This document shows positions 17,032-26,795 of a stretch of DNA of 64,000 nucleotides, piece by piece. Source of the DNA: Caulobacter henricii. GTDB taxonomy: Bacteria; Pseudomonadota; Alphaproteobacteria; Caulobacterales; Caulobacteraceae. The translations under genes were made by a program, and so were the position numbers. Numbering within the stretch: position 1 is the stretch's first letter; each line of letters begins with the position of its first letter. The notes beneath the pieces were generated by a model. The model ran no database searches, was not told where the DNA came from, and saw only the letters and a program-made list of their open reading frames with translations. Location: assembly GCF_001414055.1 (NCBI RefSeq), contig NZ_CP013002.1, forward strand, positions 2,914,001 through 2,978,000, read 5' to 3'.

Positions 17032-18708
17032 TTATCGCTTAATGCTCAAGAGCTCCTCGAGCATCTGGTCAGCTGTAGTGATGATCTTCGACGAAGCGGA
17101 GTAGGCTCGCTGGGTCGTAATCAGTCCGGTGAACTCAGTGGACAGATCGACGGTCGAGGCTTCCAGTGTCGAAGGGGCGATTTGACCAGCACCGCCCTGG
17201 TTCGGGGTCTTCAGGCTGTAGGTGCCGCTTTCGTTGGTCACCCGATAAGCATTGCCGTTGACGCCCTTCAGACCGTTGGGATTGGAGAAGGTGGCGATGG
17301 CGACCTGGGCGATCCGGCGCGTGACGCCGTTGTCGAAGATCGCCGAAACATAACCGTCCTCGTCGACCTCTATATTGGTCAGGTTGCCGAAGGCCGTACC
17401 GTTGGTGTTGACCGACTGCACCACCGACTGGCTGTTGAACTGGGTCAGGCCGCCGGCGGCGTTGGCCAGATCGATCTGCAGGGTTTGGCTGTCGATGCCC
17501 AGGGCGTCCGACCAGCGCGGCGCAGCGGTGACGACTGCGGTGTCAGATGCACCGATGGTGATCGAGGTCGGGTTGGTGCCGTTGAACAGCGTGCCGACCG
17601 TGGCCAGCTTGCCGTCCGTCGTGAAGGTGATGCGACCCGAGCTGATCTGACCATTGGGGACATTATCCAGGTCACCCGGCTTGGTGCGCAGTTCAGCATA
17701 CCATTCGTTGGGGGTATTGCTCTTGAGCAGGGAGAGAATGAGGGTCCGCTGACCGCCCTTGGAATCGGAAACCGGGACCTGAATTTCGAAGTCCGGCTTC
17801 ACGCCCGTCGTGGCGTCCAGGGCGTAGGCAGACATTGAGTTGGTTGCGGCGTTGTAGAGATTGCCCGAAACAAGGTCCGCATCGGTGGCCAGGCCCAGGG
17901 AGGCGGCCGTCACGGTGGGCGTGCCTGCACCGGTGCCGCTGACGTCGATCGGTAGGGTGGCCAAGATGCCGGTGCCGGCCGTCATCGCGCCGGCGGCATA
18001 GGTCGCCGTGCCGGTACCGACTACAACGCCCGCCTTCTTGATCTCGACATCATAGACACCGGCCGTGGCTGTCGGTGAATAGGCGACGGCATAGCTGTTG
18101 GTGGCGGCGGCGGAGTCCGTGACGGTGGGCTTGGTAATGCTGAACTTGGACTGAGCCGACAGGGGCTGTTCCGAGCGCAGATTGGCGTTGATGGCCGCGC
18201 GCGTGGTCTTCTCCGCCGTACCGCCGACCGAGCCCACATTGATCGACGACAGTTGGGTGAGGTCCGACGGATCGGGAGTGATGTCGCCCGTCACCGGGTC
18301 GGCCAGCCAGCCCTGCAGATAGAGACCCGCATCGTTCTTGAGATAACCCAGGTTATCGAGCTGGAACGATCCTGCGCGGGTAAAGGAACGGGTATCCGTT
18401 GCGGTCAGGTCTTCCGGCTTTTCGGTCGCGACGAAAAAGCCGGAACCTGAGATCGACAGATCGAGGTTTGAAGTCGAAGACTGGGTCAGACCCTGCTGGC
18501 TGATGAACTGGTGGGTCAGGGCCTTCACGCCGCCGGCGCTATAGGTCGAGTTCTTGCTCTGGGCCGTGACCAGGGTCGAGAAATTGGCAGTGCTGCGCTT
18601 GTAGCCAACCGTGTTGACGTTGGCGATGTTGTCCGAGATCGCGGCCAGAGCGGACGAGTTGGCGATGAGGCCCGAGACGCCCGAAAGCATGGCGCTGTTG
18701 ATGCTCAT
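17032..18708 (-). CDS. flgE: Flagellar hook protein FlgE
   Basis: 558 residues. The N-terminus (MLSGVSGLIANSSALAAIS, then DNIANVNTVGYK) is the rod/hook D0 helix and motif. The C-terminus (STVDLSTEFTGLITTQRAYS, then ADQMLEELLSIKR) is the matching D0 helix. Between them lie a hook-specific beta domain and a long variable region rich in Ala, Gly and Thr. FlgE polymerises into the hook until FliK measures its length. It follows flgD by 129 bases on the same strand, downstream of the sigma-54 promoter at 21308. Confidence 0.97.
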   Translation of the reverse strand: MSINSAMLSGVSGLIANSSALAAISDNIANVNTVGYKRSTANFSTLVTAQSKNSTYSAGGVKALTHQFISQQGLTQSSTSNLDLSISGSGFFVATEKPEDLTATDTRSFTRAGSFQLDNLGYLKNDAGLYLQGWLADPVTGDITPDPSDLTQLSSINVGSVGGTAEKTTRAAINANLRSEQPLSAQSKFSITKPTVTDSAAATNSYAVAYSPTATAGVYDVEIKKAGVVVGTGTATYAAGAMTAGTGILATLPIDVSGTGAGTPTVTAASLGLATDADLVSGNLYNAATNSMSAYALDATTGVKPDFEIQVPVSDSKGGQRTLILSLLKSNTPNEWYAELRTKPGDLDNVPNGQISSGRITFTTDGKLATVGTLFNGTNPTSITIGASDTAVVTAAPRWSDALGIDSQTLQIDLANAAGGLTQFNSQSVVQSVNTNGTAFGNLTNIEVDEDGYVSAIFDNGVTRRIAQVAIATFSNPNGLKGVNGNAYRVTNESGTYSLKTPNQGGAGQIAPSTLEASTVDLSTEFTGLITTQRAYSASSKIITTADQMLEELLSIKR

Positions 18709-18837
18709 GACGAAGTTCCTGCGTTGACTGTCAAATGACTGAAGGGTTCAGCGCGGTTTGCGTTTGGGCCCAGCGGAAGGCATTTCCGGGGTGAGCCGCG
18801 TCGGCGTCATTCTGACGCCCGGTGCATGGGATGGGGG

Positions 18838-19521
18838 TTAGGCCGCCTTGGCCGGGGGGTTGGTGACGCCAATCACGGAATCGACCGGATATTTCGACCC
18901 GCCGATGGTCACCATGTTGACGCCGCTCTCATTGGTGATGGCGGTAACGATGCCGTCGATGCGCCCCTTGGACGTGGTGGGAATCTTGCTGCCGTCGCCA
19001 TCGAGGGCGGTGATCTTCAGGCTATAGGTTCCGCCGGCGGGCTGGGCCGTGCCGTCTGTGCTTCGGCCGTCCCATTCAAGCGTGTGACTGCCCTTGGACA
19101 TATCCTCGGGCAGCAGGGTGCGGACGGTCTTGCCGAACTTGTCGACGATCTCGATCTTTACGCCGGTGGCGCTGCGGCTCTGATTGTAGGACCAGGTCGC
19201 CGCGCCATCCTTCAGGACGGCCTTGTCGGTCTCAACCGTCACCTGCTTGTCCATCATCGTGACGGCCTGGGACATGCCGCCTTCGTTCATGCCCACCAGA
19301 GCGGCCAGCAGGTCATTGGTGACGAGCTGCTGCTCGACGCCGGTCATCTGGACGATCTGGCCGGTAAAGGCATTGGAATCCATCGGCGACAACGGATCCT
19401 GGTTCTTCATCTGGGTGGTCAGCAGCTTGAGGAAGGTCTCCTTGCTGCTGGCCAGGGTGTTGCGCGAATTGTTGATCTTATCGAGCGTCGCGTTGGAGCC
19501 CGTAACTGCGGCAGTCGCCAT
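18838..19521 (-). CDS. flgD: Flagellar hook-cap scaffold FlgD
   Basis: 227 residues. The N-terminal segment (KETFLKLLTTQMKNQDPLSP, then MDSNAFTGQIVQMTGVEQQL) is the FlgD signature required for export and hook polymerisation. The C-terminal half has an Ig/FnIII-like fold with HTLEWDGRSTDGTAQPAGGTY and a tudor-like end. FlgD caps the growing hook and is later displaced by FlgK. It lies 14 bases after fliK, so it is in the same transcript. Confidence 0.96.
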   Translation of the reverse strand: MATAAVTGSNATLDKINNSRNTLASSKETFLKLLTTQMKNQDPLSPMDSNAFTGQIVQMTGVEQQLVTNDLLAALVGMNEGGMSQAVTMMDKQVTVETDKAVLKDGAATWSYNQSRSATGVKIEIVDKFGKTVRTLLPEDMSKGSHTLEWDGRSTDGTAQPAGGTYSLKITALDGDGSKIPTTSKGRIDGIVTAITNESGVNMVTIGGSKYPVDSVIGVTNPPAKAA

Positions 19522-19535
19522 GGCGGGGTCTCTCT

Positions 19536-21242
19536 CTAAATTCTGATGTCCAGACCGCTGTCAGGCGTCACACGGAGCCCGGGGAGCAGATCTGAAACGG
19601 ATGCAAGGGGAGCGTCGTCGTTCTGGGCGGCCTGGAAGGCCTTGCCGGACCAGGCCCGGCGGCCGTCTTCACCGCCGTTGAAGCTGAAGAAGGCGTTCTG
19701 GCCCGACTGACCGCCCTGGCTCGAGACATCGAAGCGCAAGGCGTTGTCGGCGATGGTGAAGCCCGCCTGCGAGAGCGCCTGACGCAGCTCATGGGCCTTG
19801 CCGCGAAGTTCGGCGGCGGCCTGAACGGTGTCGAAGGCCATGGAGGCGGTCAGGGCACCGTGGCGGCCGATCTCGATGCGGACATCGACCTTGCCCAGGC
19901 CCTCGGGGGTAAGAGCCACGTCGAACCGGGTGGTCCGGGCGTCGAGCTTCTTGAGAATTTCAGCGGACAGCTGAGCCACTGTCTCGGGCGAACCACGGGT
20001 CTCGGCACGCTGGGCCGGTGCCGCGGCAGCAGCACTGCCCGTCGACGTCGTCGAGGTCGGGGCCAGGATCGGCGCCTCAGGCGTCGCAGCGGCGTCATTG
20101 GCAGCTGTGCCGACGACCTCGGCAGCAAGATCGCCCTGGCTGCTATTCTGACCTGTCCCGCCCTGATCGGAACCGTCTTGATCCGTAGGGGCACCGGCCT
20201 CTACGCCGGCGATCATGACGGGTTCTAGCTGTTCATGCCCCCCTGGCATGGCGTCATTCGGGCCCAACGCTGCCGTCGCGACCTTGATCGCGGGTTCGGC
20301 TGCGGATTGGGCGACGACAGGCGCGGAGTCTGCAGCTGTTGCGGTGGCGAGCTCGACGGCTGATGTGGCCTCGAGGGGCGCGGAGTCGATGTCGGCCACG
20401 GCGGCGATGACGACGGGCTCGGCCTCAAGCGTCACATCAATCTGAGCCGCCGGAACCGCCACTGCGCCCTGGGCGGACGGTGTAGCGGGGTTCGGCTTAG
20501 GCGTCGTCGGTGCCGCAAGTGCTGCGACATCGACCCCGGCATCACTCGCCGCTATCGGCGCGTCCAGCAAAGCCTCTTCGGGAATCTCGATCGCGGCCGT
20601 CGCAGTGGAGTCTGGCGCGGGAGCTTCGACCTCTGCGACAGGCAAGGCCGTAGCGGCCAGATTCAGGGTCGGCGCGCCAACCGAAACCGGCCCGACCTGG
20701 GCTGCGGCATCCGGGGCGGTATCGGAGGCCAGGACTGGAGTCTGGGTGAGGGCTGCGACAGTCTCAATACCGACTTGAGGTTCAGCGCCTTCGGCCAGGG
20801 CCAACACCAGGGACACCTGAAGCGGCGCGACCACTCCGAGGTCGGGCGGGGTTTCAGCAGCAAAGGTTTGCTCGGCGGGCGGGACCATTGCCGCGACCAG
20901 CATGGCCGCAGCCTGGGCTGCGGCATCAGCCAGGGCGGCTTCATCCGAGCTCTTGCTCCCGGCCTCGTCTCCGTCCTCGTCTGGGGCGGCGGTCCTGACC
21001 TCTTCAACACTGGCCGCCACACCTTCGGGCCGGTCAACTGTATCCCTGCGTTCAGCCCGGTCCGCGGATCGGTCTTCCGGCTTGCTCGCAGCACGATGCG
21101 GGGCCGGCTTGGCCGAGATCGGATCGTTGGTTGCCGTCACCACGGCCAGCAGCGCGTCGAAGCCCTGGTCCATAACCAGAGCACCAGCGCCCGGCCCGGG
21201 ACTGGGTGTTGGTAGAGCGGCGTTGGCGGCGATCACGGTCAT
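19536..21242 (-). CDS. fliK: Flagellar hook-length control protein FliK
   Basis: 568 residues. About 400 residues are low-complexity Ala/Pro/Glu/Val, the secreted ruler expected to be intrinsically disordered. Residues ~415-515 form the Flg_hook domain (VALTPEGLGKVDVRIEIG, then LRQALSQAGFTIADNALRFDV), which contacts FlhB to switch export from hook to filament substrates. It is the first gene after the minus-strand sigma-54 promoter and is followed closely by flgD and flgE. The ruler part is compositionally biased and will align poorly; the C-terminal domain carries the call. Confidence 0.93.
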   Translation of the reverse strand: MTVIAANAALPTPSPGPGAGALVMDQGFDALLAVVTATNDPISAKPAPHRAASKPEDRSADRAERRDTVDRPEGVAASVEEVRTAAPDEDGDEAGSKSSDEAALADAAAQAAAMLVAAMVPPAEQTFAAETPPDLGVVAPLQVSLVLALAEGAEPQVGIETVAALTQTPVLASDTAPDAAAQVGPVSVGAPTLNLAATALPVAEVEAPAPDSTATAAIEIPEEALLDAPIAASDAGVDVAALAAPTTPKPNPATPSAQGAVAVPAAQIDVTLEAEPVVIAAVADIDSAPLEATSAVELATATAADSAPVVAQSAAEPAIKVATAALGPNDAMPGGHEQLEPVMIAGVEAGAPTDQDGSDQGGTGQNSSQGDLAAEVVGTAANDAAATPEAPILAPTSTTSTGSAAAAAPAQRAETRGSPETVAQLSAEILKKLDARTTRFDVALTPEGLGKVDVRIEIGRHGALTASMAFDTVQAAAELRGKAHELRQALSQAGFTIADNALRFDVSSQGGQSGQNAFFSFNGGEDGRRAWSGKAFQAAQNDDAPLASVSDLLPGLRVTPDSGLDIRI

Positions 21243-21307
21243 TCGTGGCCTCGGTCCGATGCGATCGGCGGTTCATGACGAACACGCCTGTATCCGAAAC
21301 CCCTTCA

Positions 21308-21323
21308 GCAACCGTCGGGCCAA
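21308..21323 (-). promoter_or_regulatory. Sigma-54 promoter for fliK-flgD-flgE
   Basis: On the minus strand the sequence reads TTGGCCCGACGGTTGC: a GG doublet, ten bases, then GC, matching the -24/-12 consensus TTGGCAC-N4-TTGC at most positions. Transcription should begin about a dozen bases beyond, some 50 bases before the fliK ATG at 21242. FlbD is the expected activator. Confidence 0.8.
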
Positions 21324-21468
21324 GTGGTCATATAACCACTATCTTATTGAATTTATTGTCTTTAATTCCTTGTTTACGACTTCAATTTGTCGGCCTGCGG
21401 CGCTTTTTGCCGAGTCGAATGCGGTTGTGAGGGGCGTGGCTTGCCGCGTCGCCCGGTCGCGCCCCCAC
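21324..21468. promoter_or_regulatory. Shared enhancer region between divergent hook operons
   Basis: 145 bases separate the two sigma-54 promoters, in a 404-base gene-free stretch (21243-21646). The left part (about 21330-21390) is strongly AT-rich and would suit IHF bending. The right part (21420-21468) is GC-rich with GGGGCGTGGCTTGCCGCG and GTCGCCCGGTCGCG, plausible FlbD (ftr-type) enhancer sequence. No exact consensus match could be confirmed by eye. The arrangement mirrors the shared regulatory region of the Caulobacter hook cluster. Confidence 0.5.
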
Positions 21469-21484
21469 TTGGCATCCTCCTTGC
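21469..21484 (+). promoter_or_regulatory. Sigma-54 promoter for flgK-flgL
   Basis: TTGGCATCCTCCTTGC has GG at 21471-21472 and GC at 21483-21484 with ten bases between, and matches TTGGCAC-N4-TTGC at nearly every consensus position. It gives a 5' leader of about 150 bases before the flgK ATG at 21647, long enough for post-transcriptional control, which is known for late flagellar mRNAs in Caulobacter. Confidence 0.85.
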
Positions 21485-21646
21485 GCAACACCTCCTGCCG
21501 AACATCCGGCGCTTGGAACAAAACGCCATGAATTTCAGTGGCTTGGCATATATCGAGGGCTATGACCCCTCCCCCGCCCGGCAGTTTTCGCCGGGCAAGG
21601 GCGCGTCGCGAGGTTCGCGGATTGCCGGGCTGTCCGGAGTCTTCGC

Positions 21647-23755
21647 ATGTCTTTGAACTCGGTCATGAACACGGCGAGTTCCGGGATGATGGCAGCCCAG
21701 ACGGGTCTGCGCGTCGTCTCGGACAATATCGCCAACGTCAACACCGCAGGCTATGTCCGCAAGACGATCAGCCAGTCGAACCAGATTTCGAACGGCATGG
21801 GCGTCGGCGTCAGCATCGATGCCATCAAGCGCGCTTCAGACCGCTTCCTGCAATCGGCAAGCCTGAACGCTGTTTCGGACTCCGGCCGCGCCTCGGCCCT
21901 GGCCAGCTCCCTGAACACAGCCCAGAACCTGTTTGGCGATCCCAGCGGCGACAATAGTTACTTCGGCACGCTGGACGCAGTTTTCGCGTCCTTCTCAAAG
22001 GCTTCGGACGACCCGTCCTCGAGCCTGCTGCGGACCCAGGCCCTGACGCGGGTCGATGATTTCCTCGGCGAGTCGAGCCGGATCACGGCCGCCCTGTCCA
22101 ACCTGGGCAAGGACGCTGATAACCGGATCGTCTCCGACATCGAGCGCGTCAACGACCTGCTCAAGCAGATCAATACCCTCAATACCGACATCACCCGCGC
22201 CAAGGTGGCCGGGGCTGACGGGACGGGCTCCGAGAACGTGCAGAGCGGCCTGATCGACGAGCTGGCCCGCATGATCAACATCCAGGTCAGCCAGCGCCCC
22301 AATGGCGGCGTCATGGTGCGTTCGACCGAAGGCCTCAGCCTGGCCGGCGACGGCGTGGCGGTGATCTCCTATCAGAAGTCCAGCACGGCGACGGGCTTCC
22401 TGCAGTGCATCCAGGCCAATGGCGGCGACATTCCGGTGGCGCTCAACATTTCCAGCGGCGAATTGAAGGGCTTGCTGGACCTGCGCAACACCGAACTGCC
22501 CGGCCTGTCCGACCAGCTCGGAGAGTTCGTCACCCGCGCCTCCGAGGAACTGAACCGCGCCTCAAACGCCTCCTCGTCGGTGCCGGCACCGTCATCCCTG
22601 ACAGGTCGCAATACCGGCCTGGACGAGGCTACGGCCCTTGATCACTTCACCGGCAAGACCACCATCGCCCTGACCAGTTCCAGCGGCGTGATCCAGCGCG
22701 AGATCGAGATCGACTTCGATCTGGGCACGATGACCGTCAATGGCGCAGCGGGCCCCAGCTTCACCAATACGAACTTCATCACCCAGCTGAATACCGCCCT
22801 GGGCGGCCAGGGTACGGCCTCGTTCGGCAACGGGGCCCTCAGCCTCAGTGCGACGGGCAGTAATGGCGTGGTGGTCGCCGATGACCCGACCACGCCCTCC
22901 AGCAAGATCGGCAAGGGCTTCAGCCACTATTTCGGCCTCAATGACATCGTCCAGACCAAGGGCTTCTCGCCCTATGAGACCGGTCTGACCGCCAGCGATC
23001 CGCACGGCTACACGGCCGGCGATGTCATTACCCTGCGTCTGACGGACACCGAGGGCGGTCGCATTCGCGACGTCAACATCACGGTTCCGGCTGGCACCAC
23101 GATGCAGGACCTGATGGACACCCTGAACGTCCGCAATGGCGGCGTCGGCCTTTATGGAACCTTCGCCCTCGATGCCAAGGGCGCGATGAATTTCACATCC
23201 TATCCGGGCTCGACCGTTACCCTGTCCGTCGCGTCGGATGACACTGAGCGGGGCATGGGCGGCCCCTCGATCACCCAGCTGTTTGGCGTCGGCCCCACCG
23301 AACGCGGCACACGGGGCGAGCGCTTCATTGTCAATCCCACCATGGACCAGGATCCTGCTCGCATTCCCTTCGCCAAGCTCAACCTTTCGGCTGCCGCTGG
23401 CGTGATTGCCCTGGCCGTCGGCGATGGACGCGGTGCCATGGCCCTGGCCAAGGCCGGCGACACGACCGCCGACTTCGCCGCCGTGGGCGGGGCCTCGGCG
23501 ATCAAGACCAGCCTTTTGCGCTATGCCGCAGACTTCAGTGGTTCGATTGCCCGCAAAGCTGCCGCCGCCGAAAGCCGCAAGGACGCCGCCGAAGCGGTGG
23601 CCATCGAGGTCGGCACCCAGCGCAAGTCGGAAGAGGGGGTCAATCTCGACGAGGAGCTGATCAACCTCACCACCTATCAGCAGGCGTTCAACGCCTCCGC
23701 CCGCCTGATCCAGGCAACCAAGGACATGTACGATGTCCTGACCAATATGATCTGA
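21647..23755 (+). CDS. flgK: Hook-filament junction protein FlgK
   Basis: 702 residues. The N-terminus (SLNSVMNTASSGMMAAQTGL, then SDNIANVNTAGYVRK) and C-terminus (NLDEELINLTTYQQAFNASA, then IQATKDMYDVLTNMI) are the paired D0 helices of hook-associated proteins; the E-L-x-N-L-x-x-Y-Q-x-A-Y/F motif is the FlgK hallmark. The centre carries a large variable domain. FlgK replaces the FlgD cap and seats FlgL and the filament. A GGAG site lies eight bases before the ATG. flgL follows after nine bases. Confidence 0.97.
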   Translation: MSLNSVMNTASSGMMAAQTGLRVVSDNIANVNTAGYVRKTISQSNQISNGMGVGVSIDAIKRASDRFLQSASLNAVSDSGRASALASSLNTAQNLFGDPSGDNSYFGTLDAVFASFSKASDDPSSSLLRTQALTRVDDFLGESSRITAALSNLGKDADNRIVSDIERVNDLLKQINTLNTDITRAKVAGADGTGSENVQSGLIDELARMINIQVSQRPNGGVMVRSTEGLSLAGDGVAVISYQKSSTATGFLQCIQANGGDIPVALNISSGELKGLLDLRNTELPGLSDQLGEFVTRASEELNRASNASSSVPAPSSLTGRNTGLDEATALDHFTGKTTIALTSSSGVIQREIEIDFDLGTMTVNGAAGPSFTNTNFITQLNTALGGQGTASFGNGALSLSATGSNGVVVADDPTTPSSKIGKGFSHYFGLNDIVQTKGFSPYETGLTASDPHGYTAGDVITLRLTDTEGGRIRDVNITVPAGTTMQDLMDTLNVRNGGVGLYGTFALDAKGAMNFTSYPGSTVTLSVASDDTERGMGGPSITQLFGVGPTERGTRGERFIVNPTMDQDPARIPFAKLNLSAAAGVIALAVGDGRGAMALAKAGDTTADFAAVGGASAIKTSLLRYAADFSGSIARKAAAAESRKDAAEAVAIEVGTQRKSEEGVNLDEELINLTTYQQAFNASARLIQATKDMYDVLTNMI

Positions 23756-23764
23756 GGCTGACCG

Positions 23765-24685
23765 ATGACCCGCGTCTCAACCGGCTCCAACTACAGCGTC
23801 ATGACCAGCAACCTGATGCGCGCCCAGTTGCGCCAGAACGTGCTGGGCGAACAGGTCGCCAGCCAGAAGGTCGCCAATGACCTGAAGGGCTATGCCAAGA
23901 ACGCCGAGGTCCTGACCGCCATGCGCAGTGCCCAGGCCAAGATCGACGGCCTGATCGATCAGACCAAGCTGGTCGCCAACCGCCTGGACATGCAGGACAC
24001 CGGCATCGGCCAGGTGGCCGACGGGATTCAGAAGGGGCGTGCCGCGATCGAGAATGCCATGGCCGCCGGCGGCGCGACCTTGATGCAGCAACTGGAAGCG
24101 GCGTTCAGCAGTGTCACCCAGGGCGTGAACACCAAGTCCAATGGCCGCTATGTCTTCGCCGGTGCCCTGACCGATACGCCTCCGACCACGGCCGGATCGC
24201 TGTCTGATCTGACCGCCGCAGCGTCGACGGCCGATCTCTTCAAGAACGACGACTATATCGCCACCAACCGCATCGACCAGCAAACCACCGTCAAGACGGG
24301 TGTGCTGGGCGACGACCTGGGGACCAAGGCCTTCGACGCCTTCAAACAGGTTCAGGCCTATGTCGAAGCCAATGGGGCGTTCAGCAGCCCACTCACCAGC
24401 GCGCAGCACACCTTCCTGCAGGGCATGGTGGCCACCTTCAAGGACGCCCATTCCGACGCGCTGGGCATCCAGGGCAAGAACGGTCTGGTGCAGAAACGCT
24501 TCGAGAACGCCGGTGTCGAGCTGAAGGATCAGGCCGACACCCTGACCGGCATGGTCGGTGGCATCGTCGATGTCGACATGGCCGAGGCCGTCACCCGCCT
24601 CGAGGCCGCCCAGATGGCTGTCCAGGCCGCCGCCCAGGTGTTCTCCAGCCTGCAGGCTTCTTCCCTGCTCAATGTGCTGAAATAG
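23765..24685 (+). CDS. flgL: Hook-filament junction protein FlgL
   Basis: 306 residues, flagellin-like. The N-terminal helix ([20 protein letters not shown]) and the C-terminal helix ([20 protein letters not shown], then [16 protein letters not shown]) are the conserved ends, with a shorter variable middle than true flagellins. Position directly after flgK distinguishes it from flagellin genes. A GAGG site stands before the ATG. No terminator is obvious in the 34 bases before mnmA, so read-through into mnmA is possible. Confidence 0.95.
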   Translation: MTRVSTGSNYSVMTSNLMRAQLRQNVLGEQVASQKVANDLKGYAKNAEVLTAMRSAQAKIDGLIDQTKLVANRLDMQDTGIGQVADGIQKGRAAIENAMAAGGATLMQQLEAAFSSVTQGVNTKSNGRYVFAGALTDTPPTTAGSLSDLTAAASTADLFKNDDYIATNRIDQQTTVKTGVLGDDLGTKAFDAFKQVQAYVEANGAFSSPLTSAQHTFLQGMVATFKDAHSDALGIQGKNGLVQKRFENAGVELKDQADTLTGMVGGIVDVDMAEAVTRLEAAQMAVQAAAQVFSSLQASSLLNVLK

Positions 24686-24719
24686 GGCCAACCTCGCAAA
24701 ACGGCCGTCGAGGCGCTAT

Positions 24720-25922
24720 ATGGCCGCGATGGACGCCAACCTTTCAGCTCATGACCTCTCCGATCGCGCCGTCGCGACGGCCCGCGACGCGGTAGGCCTT
24801 CCCGCCGGCGCGCGCGTGGTTGTGGCCATGTCGGGCGGAGTCGACTCCACGGTAACCGCCGCCCTGCTCGCCCGCGCCGGCTATGACGTGGTCGGCGTTA
24901 CCTTGCAGCTCTATGACCATGGCGCAGCCATCGCCAAGAAGGGCGCCTGCTGCGCGGGCCAGGACATCATGGACGCCCGCATGGCCGCCGAGCGCATCGG
25001 TATCCCGCACTATGTCCTCGACTATGAGAGCCGCTTCAAGGAACAGGTCATCGAAGAGTTCGCCGACGCCTATCTGCGTGGCGAGACGCCGATCCCCTGC
25101 GTGCGCTGCAACCAGACGGTCAAGTTCCGCGATCTGCTGGACGTGGCCCGCGACCTGGGCGCCGAAGCCATGGCGACCGGCCATTATGTCCAGCGCGGCC
25201 ACCGGGAGGGCTCGAACCGACCGCAACTGCGCCGGGCCGGCGATCCGGCCAAGGACCAGAGCTATTTCCTGTTCGCCACCACCCGCGAGCAGCTGGATTT
25301 CCTGCGCTTCCCGCTGGGCGACATGCCCAAGAGCGAGGTGCGTCGCGTCGCCGCCGAACTGGGCCTGGCCATTGCCGACAAGCCGGACAGCCAGGACATC
25401 TGCTTTGTGCCCGAAGGCAAATACACCACGGTGATCGACCGCATCCGCCCGCACGGCGCGATCCCGGGCGACATCGTGCACATGGACGGCCGCGTTCTCG
25501 GCCGGCACGAGGGCGTCACCCGCTACACCATCGGCCAGCGCCGCGGCCTGAACATCGCCGTCGGTGATCCCCTGTTCGTGGTCCGCATCGACGCCGACAA
25601 GCGCCAGGTGATCGTCGGCCCGCGCGAGGCCCTGCTGACAGCCTCGCTGGTGCTCAAGGACGGCAACTGGCTGGGCGTCCAGGATAGCCTCGAAGCCGCC
25701 GCCGAAGCCGGCCAGCCCGTGCTGGCCCGGGTCCGCTCGACCCGTGAACCGGTACCGGGCCGTCTGGCCATGGTGGACGGCGACCTGCGTGTTGTGTTCG
25801 ACACCCACGAAGAGGGCGTCGCCCCGGGTCAGGCCTGCGTGCTCTATGACCCCGCCGATCCGGAGCGGGTGCTGGGCGGCGGGTTCATCGCCAGCACAGT
25901 GCGGGTCGAGCTGGCCGCTTAG
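24720..25922 (+). CDS. mnmA: tRNA 2-thiouridine(34) synthase MnmA
   Basis: 400 residues. PP-loop SGGVDST at residues ~38-44 activates tRNA with ATP. The two thiolation cysteines are in PCVRCN near residue 126 and DICFVPEG near 227. YTIGQRRGL and the C-terminal beta-barrel complete the family. It inserts sulphur at U34 of Lys, Glu and Gln tRNAs. An N-terminal extension of ~30 residues precedes the core. GAGG six bases upstream supports this ATG over the one three codons later. The end overlaps the convergent Lrp-type gene by four bases. Confidence 0.96.
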   Translation: MAAMDANLSAHDLSDRAVATARDAVGLPAGARVVVAMSGGVDSTVTAALLARAGYDVVGVTLQLYDHGAAIAKKGACCAGQDIMDARMAAERIGIPHYVLDYESRFKEQVIEEFADAYLRGETPIPCVRCNQTVKFRDLLDVARDLGAEAMATGHYVQRGHREGSNRPQLRRAGDPAKDQSYFLFATTREQLDFLRFPLGDMPKSEVRRVAAELGLAIADKPDSQDICFVPEGKYTTVIDRIRPHGAIPGDIVHMDGRVLGRHEGVTRYTIGQRRGLNIAVGDPLFVVRIDADKRQVIVGPREALLTASLVLKDGNWLGVQDSLEAAAEAGQPVLARVRSTREPVPGRLAMVDGDLRVVFDTHEEGVAPGQACVLYDPADPERVLGGGFIASTVRVELAA

Positions 25923-26386
25923 AGCGGCAACTGCACCGTGCTCTTGACCTCTTCCAGCACGGCATAGGTCCGCGTCTCGCGCACGCCGGGCATCTTGACC
26001 AGGATGTCGCCCAGGAAGCCGCGATAGGCCTCCATGTCGCGCACCCGGGCCTTGATCAGATAGTCAAAGCCGCCGGCCACCATGTGGCATTCCAGGATCT
26101 CGGGCGCGCGGCGAACGGCGGCGGCGAAATCGTCAAAGACCTCGCCGGTCGTACGCTCCAGCATCACCTCGACGAAGATCAGCAGGGCACGGTCGACCTT
26201 GGCCGGATCGAGAAGGGCAGCATAGCCGGTGATGAAACCGCGCTCGCGCAGGCGGCGCACGCGGTCGAAGGTGGCCGCTGGCGAAAGATGGCACTGCTTG
26301 GCCAGCTCGGCATTGGTGATGCGGCCATCGGCCTGCAGAACCTTCAACAGGCGGCGATCGGTGTCATCAAGAGCGGAACTGGCCAT
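25919..26386 (-). CDS. putR: Lrp/AsnC-family regulator, probable PutR
   Basis: 155 residues. The start ATG at 26386 has AAAGG a few bases upstream, better than the upstream in-frame ATG at 26440. An N-terminal helix-turn-helix ([20 protein letters not shown], then [17 protein letters not shown]) is joined to a C-terminal RAM/AsnC ligand-binding domain ([20 protein letters not shown]). Divergent placement next to putA is the classic arrangement of PutR, which activates putA in response to proline in alphaproteobacteria. The symbol rests on that context. Confidence 0.85.
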   Translation of the reverse strand: MASSALDDTDRRLLKVLQADGRITNAELAKQCHLSPAATFDRVRRLRERGFITGYAALLDPAKVDRALLIFVEVMLERTTGEVFDDFAAAVRRAPEILECHMVAGGFDYLIKARVRDMEAYRGFLGDILVKMPGVRETRTYAVLEEVKSTVQLPL

Positions 26387-26747
26387 TTGCACCTTTTCTC
26401 GAAGATTGTTCGTAGAATTGTCACATAAAGCAAAGCACATTCAGAAAACATGCGGCTATACCACACACCGTCCTAGCCGGTTCCGCACCGCCGTTTCTCC
26501 AGAAGGCGCCCGGAGCCCCCGAAGACCCTGTCTCCGCCTGATTGGGGACACCAGTGGCACCTTTCCCCCAGGGTGCCGCCGAGAGCGGAAGGGACGCGCG
26601 TCTCCCCCCCCAGTCGCGTCCCTTCCCACCTCTCCCCTTCCCAACGCCCCCTGCCAGGGTCAGTCTGCCGACAGGCCCTGCACCGTCACGCCGCCACGCC
26701 GCCAGGCATCAAGTCTGGAGTAAAACTGTCATTAGGTGCTGTTGAAG
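26387..26747. other. Gene-free upstream region between putR and putA
   Basis: Only proline/arginine-rich spurious frames are present here. A C-rich stretch (26560-26660) has no clear hairpin. The part nearest putR is AT-rich (26396-26460) and probably holds the divergent regulator promoter. The putA-proximal end carries the inverted repeats listed separately. Confidence 0.4.
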
Positions 26748-26795
26748 TGAAGCTTCTACGGCTTCAATTCCCCACAAACGAAGCACATTCGCTTC
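26748..26795 (+). promoter_or_regulatory. Two inverted repeats, candidate PutR operators for putA
   Basis: TGAAGC-N7-GCTTCA (26748-26753/26761-26766) and GAAGC-N6-GCTTC (26780-26784/26791-26795) are two similar dyads about three DNA turns apart, centred 50-90 bases before the putA ATG. Lrp-family regulators bind such repeated dyads as multimers. The second is followed by TACATATACC, a possible -10-like element. Confidence 0.55.

Noticed and set aside
18709-18837. A separate sigma-54 promoter for flgE
   Set aside because: Searched the gap on the minus strand for GG-N10-GC with flanking consensus; the closest match (TGGGCCCAAACGC) has only eight bases between the doublets.
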